DNA of 64,000 nt from Candidatus Eisenbacteria bacterium (GTDB lineage Bacteria; Eisenbacteria; RBG-16-71-46; SZUA-252). Each line of letters starts with the position of its first letter. Positions within the stretch are counted from its first letter, which is position 1. Shown here one piece after another: positions 58,521 through 64,000 of the stretch. The stretch is from the NCBI GenBank assembly GCA_005893275.1, contig VBOW01000042.1, positions 1 to 64,000 on the forward strand, written 5' to 3'. The translations under genes and the position numbers were made by a program. Under the pieces are notes generated by a model, which searched no databases, had not been told where the DNA came from, and saw only the letters and a list, made by a program, of their open reading frames with translations.

Positions 58521-60629
58521 TTAGTACGCGGCCAGCTCCCGCAGGACGCGCTCGATGCGGTCCACCTGGGGCAGGATCGCGTCCTCGAGCGCGGGAGCGT
58601 ACCCGACCGGCGTGTCCAAGGCCCCGACCCGCCGCACCGGGGCGTCGAGCGAATCGAAAAGATCCTCGGCGATGCGGGCCGCGATCTCCCCGCCGAATCC
58701 TCCCGTGAGGGCGTCCTCGTGGAGGACGAGCACCCGCGACGTCTTCCGGACCGATTTCGCGATGGCATCCATGTCGAGGGGCTGGATCGTGCGCAGGTCG
58801 AGCACTTCGACGTCGCGCCCGTCCGCCTGGAGGCGTTGTGCCGCGAGGAGGGCGCGATTCACGGTGGCACCCCACGTCACGACCGTGATGTCTTTTCCCT
58901 CGCGCGCGAGGCGCGCTTTCCCAAAGGGGATCATGTATTCCGGTCCGGGATACGCTCCCTTGGCGAAGGGCTGGCGGTAGATGTGCTTGTGCTCGAGGAA
59001 GAACACGGGATCGTCGCAGCGGATCGCGGTCCGAAGCAGTCCGTTCGCGTCTTGGGCGGTGGAGGGAAAAACGACCCGGAGCCCGGGGCAGTGGGCGAAG
59101 ATGCTCTCTCCGCTCTGGCTATGGTAAATCGAGCCTCCCTGGAGGTAGCCACCGATCGGAACCCGCACCACCACGGGGCAGGAGAAGGCGCCGTTCGAGC
59201 GCCACCGGAGCATCGTCATCTCATTTCGAATCTGCATCATCGCCGGCCAGATGAAATCGAAGAACTGGATTTCGACCACCGGCTTGATCCCACGGGTCGC
59301 CATTCCGATCGCGCGTCCGATGATGTTCGCCTCGGCGAGGGGGGAGTTGAAGACGCGGTCTTTGCCGAACTGTTTCTGGAGGCCGTGCGTCACCTTGAAC
59401 ACGCCCCCCTTCCCGGGGACATGAGCCAGGGCCTCCTCGCGCGTCGCGTCGGCAACGTCTTCGCCGAAGAGGACGATTCTCGGATCCCGCGCCATTTCAT
59501 CGCGCAGGCAGCGGTTGATCAGCGTCACCATCGTTTCCGGCCCACCCTCGAGCTTGGGCGCGGTCTCGAAGGCCCGTCCGGTCGGATCCACAGTGGGGGA
59601 GTAGACGTGATGGAGCGCCGTGTGCGGCTCGGGCTGCGGCGACTTGAGCGCTTCCGCTTCGGCCTTCGCGATCGCCGCCGCGACCTCCTTCTGGACCCCT
59701 TCGATCATCTCGGGCGTGGCGAAGCCTTCCCGAATGAGGAATTGCGGATAGGTCTGGACCGGATCGCGCTTCGCTTCGGCTTCACGCTCCGCGGGGGGTT
59801 TGTAGGAGAGCTCGTCGTCCGACATCGAGTGGCCGTACGGCCGTACGACCAGTGCGTGCACCAGCACCGGCCCCTTGCGGGCGCGCAAATGCGCCACCGC
59901 TTCGGTCATGGTCTTGTAGGAAGCGACCGGGTCGGTGCCGTCCACCTTCATGATGCGAAGCCCCGGGATCGCGCTCAGGCAGCGGGCGATGTCGCTTCCG
60001 GGGGTCTGCACCTCGACGGGGACCGAGATCGCGTACTGGTTGTCGGTGATCAGGAAAAGGACCGGGACCTTGTTCGTGGCCGCGGTGGTGAGCGCCTCCC
60101 AGAACTCACCCTGGCTCGTCGTGCCCTCTCCCGACGAGACGTAGACCACCTCGTCCTCATGAAACGGAGGGCGATTCTGGATATCGCGCAGGATCGAGAG
60201 GAACCGGCCCCCCTCGGAGCACCCCACCGCTTGGAGGAACTGGGTTCCCGTCGGGCTGGATTGCGAGACCACGTTCGCGCGCTTCAGGCCCCAGTGCGCC
60301 GGCATTTGACGGCCCCCCGAGTTCGGGTCCGCCGACGCCGCGACCGCCTGGTAGAGCATTTCGGTGGGAGTCATGCCGAGCGTCAGCATCAGCGCCCGGT
60401 CGCGGTAGTACGGATAGAACCAATCGTATCCGCTCCGCAGGGCCTTGCCCGCCGCGACGAGAACCGCTTCGTGTCCCGCGCCGCTGATCTGGAAGAAGGT
60501 GAGGTTCTGCTTCTTGAGCTTGATCTCCTCGTCGTCCATGCGCCTCGAGAGAAGGATCAGCCGGTACATGTCCAGAAGCTCGGTGCGGTTCAAACCGTGG
60601 ATCGTCTCTTTCTCGACTTGGAGCGCCAC
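58521..60629 (-). CDS. Fused E1 alpha-beta subunit of a 2-oxoacid dehydrogenase
   Basis: This 702-residue protein starts at a GTG with GAGGAGG upstream. Residues about 1-350 are an E1 alpha subunit: [12 protein letters not shown], and the thiamine-diphosphate motif [14 protein letters not shown] ending in NQYAIS. Residues about 365-702 are an E1 beta subunit ([46 protein letters not shown]). The fused form is closest to branched-chain 2-oxoacid or related dehydrogenases. It decarboxylates the oxoacid and acylates E2. No E2 or E3 gene is nearby, so the complex is completed elsewhere. Confidence 0.88.
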   Translation of the reverse strand: MALQVEKETIHGLNRTELLDMYRLILLSRRMDDEEIKLKKQNLTFFQISGAGHEAVLVAAGKALRSGYDWFYPYYRDRALMLTLGMTPTEMLYQAVAASADPNSGGRQMPAHWGLKRANVVSQSSPTGTQFLQAVGCSEGGRFLSILRDIQNRPPFHEDEVVYVSSGEGTTSQGEFWEALTTAATNKVPVLFLITDNQYAISVPVEVQTPGSDIARCLSAIPGLRIMKVDGTDPVASYKTMTEAVAHLRARKGPVLVHALVVRPYGHSMSDDELSYKPPAEREAEAKRDPVQTYPQFLIREGFATPEMIEGVQKEVAAAIAKAEAEALKSPQPEPHTALHHVYSPTVDPTGRAFETAPKLEGGPETMVTLINRCLRDEMARDPRIVLFGEDVADATREEALAHVPGKGGVFKVTHGLQKQFGKDRVFNSPLAEANIIGRAIGMATRGIKPVVEIQFFDFIWPAMMQIRNEMTMLRWRSNGAFSCPVVVRVPIGGYLQGGSIYHSQSGESIFAHCPGLRVVFPSTAQDANGLLRTAIRCDDPVFFLEHKHIYRQPFAKGAYPGPEYMIPFGKARLAREGKDITVVTWGATVNRALLAAQRLQADGRDVEVLDLRTIQPLDMDAIAKSVRKTSRVLVLHEDALTGGFGGEIAARIAEDLFDSLDAPVRRVGALDTPVGYAPALEDAILPQVDRIERVLRELAAY

Positions 60630-60673
60630 GCGAAGACCTCCTCGAAGGCGGGATTTGGTGCTTGAGCAGGTAG

Positions 60674-60702
60674 ATTATAGCGGAGACACTCGTCCTCGAA
60701 AA
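60674..60702 (-). promoter_or_regulatory. Candidate promoter of the E1 gene
   Basis: A perfect TATAAT (60679-60674 on the minus strand) with a weak TTTTCG 17 bp upstream. The start would be near 60667, with a leader of about 38 nt before the GTG. Confidence 0.4.
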
Positions 60703-60739
60703 CGCTGGAATTGCCCGCGCGTGAAAGAGGAATCAGCCC

Positions 60740-61381
60740 ATGGAACCGACCGTCCCCGCCGCTCGTCGAGTCAGCCCGGTCGAATTCCGGGGCCCCGCGG
60801 GAAGGATCGAAGGACTCTGGTCGGATCCCGGCCGCGGCCTTCCTTCCGCCGTCATTGCCCATCCCCATCCCGCGCACGGGGGCTCGATGCACAGCAAGGT
60901 GGTGTACACCCTCTATCGCGTCCTCGATCAGGCGGGACACCCCACGCTGCGATTCAATTTTCGCGGGGTCGGTGGGAGCGAGGGCGCCTACTCCGGATGG
61001 AACGAGGAGACGGGAGACATGGCCGCGGCGGCGGCGTTCGCGAGGAAGCGGACCGCACGGCGCGAGCTATGGGGCGCGGGGTTTTCTTTCGGGGCGTGGA
61101 TCGGGCTTCAGTGGGCGCTCGGGGATCCGGACGTCGAGCGCTTCATCGCGCTCGGGCTCGCGGCGGAGGACCGCGCGTTCGATTTCCTGGACCGGGTGCC
61201 CTGGCCGCTGGCGATCGTCCAGGGGGAGCGCGACCAGTACGGGAGCCCGGCCGCGCTCGCCGAGCTCACGCGAAAATGGGAGCGGACCGGCAGGGTCACC
61301 GTGAAAATCATAAGGGGGGCGGACCATTTCTTCACCGGAAAGCTGGCGGAGCTCAAGCAAGCGCTCGAGGAGATTCTATGA
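60740..61381 (+). CDS. Small alpha/beta hydrolase
   Basis: This 213-residue hydrolase has AVIAHPHPAHGGSMHSKVVYTL (a helix-turn with oxyanion residues), FNFRGVGGSEG, nucleophile Ser in GFSFGAWIG, Asp in VQGERDQYGS and His in GADHFFTG. It belongs to the dienelactone-hydrolase-like group often annotated as alpha/beta hydrolase without known substrate. It overlaps the next gene by ATGA, so the pair is co-translated. Confidence 0.83.
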   Translation: MEPTVPAARRVSPVEFRGPAGRIEGLWSDPGRGLPSAVIAHPHPAHGGSMHSKVVYTLYRVLDQAGHPTLRFNFRGVGGSEGAYSGWNEETGDMAAAAAFARKRTARRELWGAGFSFGAWIGLQWALGDPDVERFIALGLAAEDRAFDFLDRVPWPLAIVQGERDQYGSPAALAELTRKWERTGRVTVKIIRGADHFFTGKLAELKQALEEIL

Positions 61382-62109
61382 ACGGGAGTGGAGCCAGGGA
61401 TAAGGCCGCGGTCGTGACGGGCAGCACGAAGGGGATCGGCCGGGCCGTCGCGGAAGGGTTGCTGGAGGCGGGAGCCAGGGTGGCGATCTCCGCTCGGAAC
61501 GCCGACGAGGTCGCAGCCGCGGCGAAGGAATTGGAGCGGGGGTATCCGGGGCGCGTTTTCGCGCGTCCTTGCGATGTGCGCCGTGAGGACCAGGTTGCGG
61601 CGCTCTTCACCGAGACGGAACGCGCGTTCGGAGGCTTGGACATTCTCGTCAACAACGCGGGAATCGGTCTCTTTCGGAATCTCGAGGAGATGTCGCTCGA
61701 GGAATGGAACAGCGTGATCGAGACGAACCTCACGGGCGTATTCCTCTGCTCGCGCGCGGCGATACCGCGCATGAGGAGGAAGGGAGGGGGGTACATCTTC
61801 AATATATCCAGCCTCGCGGGGAAAAACGCGTTTCCTTCCGCGACCGCGTACAACGCGTCGAAGTTCGGCCTCAATGGAATGAGCGAAGCGCTGATGCAGG
61901 AAGTCCGATACGACGGGATCAAGGTGAGCTACCTCATGCCCGGCAGCGTGGCGACACATTTCGGCGGAACTGCGCCCGGTCCCGACGACGAGTGGAAGAT
62001 CCGGCCGCGCGACATCGCACGCATCGTCCTCGACCTCCTGAACCAGGATCCGCGGACGCTTCCGAGCGCGGTCGAGATCCGACCGTCGAGGCCCCCTAGG
62101 AAGGGCTGA
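61378..62109 (+). CDS. Short-chain dehydrogenase, FabG-like
   Basis: It has 243 residues from an ATG in an ATGA overlap with the hydrolase. The classical SDR motifs are TGSTKGIGRAVAEGL, NNAGIGLF, FNISSLAGKN with the catalytic Ser, and YNASKFG. It probably reduces a 3-oxo or keto group with NADPH. The frame is open far upstream inside the hydrolase gene, but that part is not SDR. Its last 14 nt overlap the permease 3' end on the opposite strand. Confidence 0.86.
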   Translation: MNGSGARDKAAVVTGSTKGIGRAVAEGLLEAGARVAISARNADEVAAAAKELERGYPGRVFARPCDVRREDQVAALFTETERAFGGLDILVNNAGIGLFRNLEEMSLEEWNSVIETNLTGVFLCSRAAIPRMRRKGGGYIFNISSLAGKNAFPSATAYNASKFGLNGMSEALMQEVRYDGIKVSYLMPGSVATHFGGTAPGPDDEWKIRPRDIARIVLDLLNQDPRTLPSAVEIRPSRPPRKG

Positions 62110-63025
62110 AGAATCCAGCCACGACGCCCAGGAGGGTCGAGCCGGCGACGATGAGCGCAAGGTAGGCCAGGGCCGCCCGGGGACCGATCCACTTCCCGAC
62201 GACCCCGAGGGTCGGGATGTTCACGATCGGGACCGCGAGCATCATCGCGGTCGCAGGTCCGAAGCCCATGCCCTTGGAGAGGAGCTCCTTCACGAGCGGC
62301 AGCTCGGCCCCGGAGCAGAAGTAGAAGGGAATGCCGCTGATCGAAGCAAGCAGGGAGCCGACCGTGGTCCTCTGGCCGTAGAGGATATGCACCCAGTGCC
62401 CGGGCACGAGCACGTCGACGACCGCCGCGAGCGCCAAGCTCACCAAGACCCACGGAGCGTACTCCCGCAGCTGGCCCAGGAAACAGCCCCAGACGGAACG
62501 GAGGCGGGATGTCACGCCCACAGGCTTGAGCCCGAGCGTATCGCCGTACATCGCCGCGCTCTCGTCCCTTCCCGCCACGGGTTCCAAGGAGCGCGCGTCC
62601 GCACCCCGGAGCACGAAGACGCTCGCATAGCCCGCCAAGAGGCCCAGCGCGACGGAAGCCAAGAGCCGGACACCCAGCCAGGTGGCCCCGATCAGCTTCC
62701 AGGTCAAGAGCAGCACCGGAATGCTCACCGCGGCTCCGGCGGTCAGAAACCCGAACGTGTGCTTGAGGTCGCCGCCGCGTCGGCGCAGCGCGACCGCAAG
62801 CGGGACCATTCCGCACGTACAAAGAGGGATCAGCGCGCCGACCACAGCCGCCAGAAACATCGTTCCCGGGTTCTTTCCCGTGAGGAATCGTGCGATGAAC
62901 CGCTGGGAGACGAACTCCTCGATGAGCGCTCCGACGAGGAGCGCGACCAGGAAGAGAGGGACGATTTCCACGGCCGAATCGAGAAACACGCGGCCTATCG
63001 CGGCGACCGCCGTCTGAATCTCCAT
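62096..63025 (-). CDS. Permease of the ArsP/DUF318 family
   Basis: This 309-residue inner-membrane protein is made of two similar halves. The first has GALIPLCTCGMVPLAVALRRRG with a Cys-Thr-Cys pair, and the second has SISGIPFYFCSGAELPLVKEL followed by a Gly-Pro-Ala-Thr-Ala segment. The family includes ArsP organoarsenical exporters and many uncharacterised permeases. About eight to nine spans are visible. Residues about 140-195 form a polar loop. The ArsC-like gene is 25 kb away, so an arsenic role is unproven. Confidence 0.78.
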   Translation of the reverse strand: MEIQTAVAAIGRVFLDSAVEIVPLFLVALLVGALIEEFVSQRFIARFLTGKNPGTMFLAAVVGALIPLCTCGMVPLAVALRRRGGDLKHTFGFLTAGAAVSIPVLLLTWKLIGATWLGVRLLASVALGLLAGYASVFVLRGADARSLEPVAGRDESAAMYGDTLGLKPVGVTSRLRSVWGCFLGQLREYAPWVLVSLALAAVVDVLVPGHWVHILYGQRTTVGSLLASISGIPFYFCSGAELPLVKELLSKGMGFGPATAMMLAVPIVNIPTLGVVGKWIGPRAALAYLALIVAGSTLLGVVAGFFSPS

Positions 63026-63053
63026 CGCCCCATTCTACCTTCTCGGCTCATCC

Positions 63054-63083
63054 TTGACACGCCTCCCCGCGGTCGTAGAGGAT
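63054..63083 (+). promoter_or_regulatory. Consensus -35 upstream of the M1 aminopeptidase
   Basis: A perfect TTGACA (63054-63059) is followed at 18 bp by GAGGAT (63078-63083), a weak -10. The gene starts at 63114. Confidence 0.3.
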
Positions 63084-63113
63084 TCCGAGCTTGCCCCGGA
63101 CCCGGAGGTCTGA

Positions 63114-64000
63114 ATGGCTTTGCGTGATCTTTTGTACCATCCGCTCTTCTTGGGAAGGCGAGCCGCACCGGAGACGCCTCCGTTCGATCCTTTTCCCCCG
63201 TCGGGTCGAAAGCCATGGAAGGGTGAGCCCAAGCCCCGTCGCGATCTCGAATTTCACGTGCGGCACTACAAAGTCGTCCTCGACGTTGATCTCGAATCTC
63301 GCGAGCTCCGCGGCCGGGCCTCCCTCACCCTCGAAGCGATTCGGGACGGGATTCGCGAGGCCGTTTTGGACGCGGGCGAGCTGAACATCGCATCGGTCGC
63401 CGTTGCGGGGAGGGCGGCGCGGCACGAAACCGAAGGGGAGAAGCTCCGGGTTCACCTTCCGAGGTCGCTCGGGGTCGGGCGCCGGGCCACGATCGATATC
63501 GCCTATTCCACCCGGCCCCGCAAAGGATTCTTCTTCGTCGGCCCGACCGAAGCCGAATCGGACCGTCACGTCGCGGGTTGGTCGCAGGGCCAGGCGGACG
63601 ACACCCATTGGTGGATTCCCTGCCTCGAGAGTACGGAGAGCCGCGCGACCCTCGAGATGATCGCCACCGTTCCCCAGGGCTACCGCGCGATCGGAAACGG
63701 CAGGCTGATCGGGCGCCGCGTAAACGCGCGCCGGAAGACGGTGACCTATCACTGGCGCCAGGACACAGCCCACCCGGCGTATCTGATCTCTCTCGTGGTC
63801 GGGAAATTCGTCGAGCTTCGCGACCGGGCGGGGAAGGTTCCGCTTCATGGATACGTCCCGCGGGGGCGCGAAGCGCAGGGGCGCGAGCTTTTCCGCAAGA
63901 CACCGACCATGATCGAGTCCTTCGCCAAGGTTTTCGGATACGCCTACCCCTACCCGAAGTACGCCCAGTCCACCGTCTTCGATTTCACCTTCGGGGGCAT
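63114..64000 (+). CDS. M1-family aminopeptidase, N-terminal part (cut by window end)
   Basis: The ORF is open to the window edge (295 codons plus 2 nt seen). The ATG has GGAGG 4-5 nt upstream. YKVVLDVDLESRELRGRASLTLEAI is the start of the M1 N-terminal beta domain. FVGPTEAESDRHVAGWSQGQADDTHWWIPCLE and ATVPQGYRAIGNGRL follow the family order. The sequence breaks off at FTFGG plus two bases of the next codon, where the substrate-binding GAMEN-type motif is expected. The zinc HExxH site would lie beyond the window. There is no signal peptide. Confidence 0.85.
   Translation, partial: MALRDLLYHPLFLGRRAAPETPPFDPFPPSGRKPWKGEPKPRRDLEFHVRHYKVVLDVDLESRELRGRASLTLEAIRDGIREAVLDAGELNIASVAVAGRAARHETEGEKLRVHLPRSLGVGRRATIDIAYSTRPRKGFFFVGPTEAESDRHVAGWSQGQADDTHWWIPCLESTESRATLEMIATVPQGYRAIGNGRLIGRRVNARRKTVTYHWRQDTAHPAYLISLVVGKFVELRDRAGKVPLHGYVPRGREAQGRELFRKTPTMIESFAKVFGYAYPYPKYAQSTVFDFTFGG

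Noticed and set aside
62096-63025. Arsenic-resistance island with the ArsC-like gene
   Set aside because: The ArsC-like gene is 25 kb away and no arsR, arsA or arsM is seen, so there is no island.

Overview
The window is G+C-rich and almost fully coding, with about 54 protein genes on both strands. The cell it describes has a Gram-negative-type envelope: an Omp85-type barrel, other outer-membrane barrels, an MCE/Mla lipid-transport system, and two large secreted proteins with FlgD-like C-terminal sorting tails. Tandem DUF1028 and DUF2330 families, FlgD-type tails and a self-contained ceramide operon suggest an uncultured lineage on or near the FCB side of the tree, such as an Eisenbacteria-like bacterium. 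There is no rRNA or other phylogenetic marker here to settle this. I see no tRNA, rRNA, CRISPR array, insertion sequence or prophage.

Layout: 0-7.4 kb carries envelope and secreted proteins: a HExxH metalloprotease-like secreted protein, an Omp85 barrel, a Vps62-domain/beta-barrel fusion and two small barrels. 7.4-12.7 kb has a 530-bp gap, a Rho that lacks its N-terminal domain, an ICMT-like methyltransferase, a TANGO2/NRDE protein, citrate synthase with a tiny coupled leader ORF, and a DUF1028 protein. 12.8-16.2 kb is a three-gene ceramide operon: serine palmitoyltransferase, GNAT-type ceramide synthase and CerR-like reductase. After a secreted LVIVD-repeat protein come mlaE-mlaF-mlaD (18.8-21.4 kb) and a ceramide-type fatty-acid 2-hydroxylase (21.5-22.1 kb). 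Together these look like a sphingolipid synthesis, modification and transport neighbourhood.

22.2-23.3 kb is queE-queD. 23.3-34.3 kb is one unbroken ten-gene heme operon running from glutamyl-tRNA to protoheme (ccsA/hemX, hemA, C, D, B, L, E, N, H, Y). Its genes overlap, often by 4-nt NTGA junctions. 34.3-39.1 kb holds a redoxin-dinB pair, a family-5 uracil-DNA glycosylase, an ArsC-like phosphatase, a quinone reductase and a double SRPBCC protein. 39.1-44.2 kb is a lexA-imuB-dnaE2 mutagenesis cassette without imuA, behind a near-consensus promoter with a direct repeat in its spacer.

44.2-45.8 kb is the most unusual locus. An approximately 32% G+C regulatory strip with two long inverted repeats precedes a SatD-family gene coupled by ATGA to a polytopic membrane protein. 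SatD shows motif-level resemblance to class III nucleotide cyclases, so a cyclase-plus-membrane-effector arrangement is worth testing. 45.9-52.0 kb has two DUF2330 paralogues, an RnfD-like membrane protein and two DUF1028 paralogues. 52.0-58.5 kb is a tight S9 peptidase, SDR, patatin, homocysteine methyltransferase and NUDIX-MBL run. 58.5-64 kb holds a fused E1 alpha-beta 2-oxoacid dehydrogenase, an alpha/beta hydrolase-SDR pair, an ArsP-like permease, and the start of an M1 aminopeptidase cut by the window edge.
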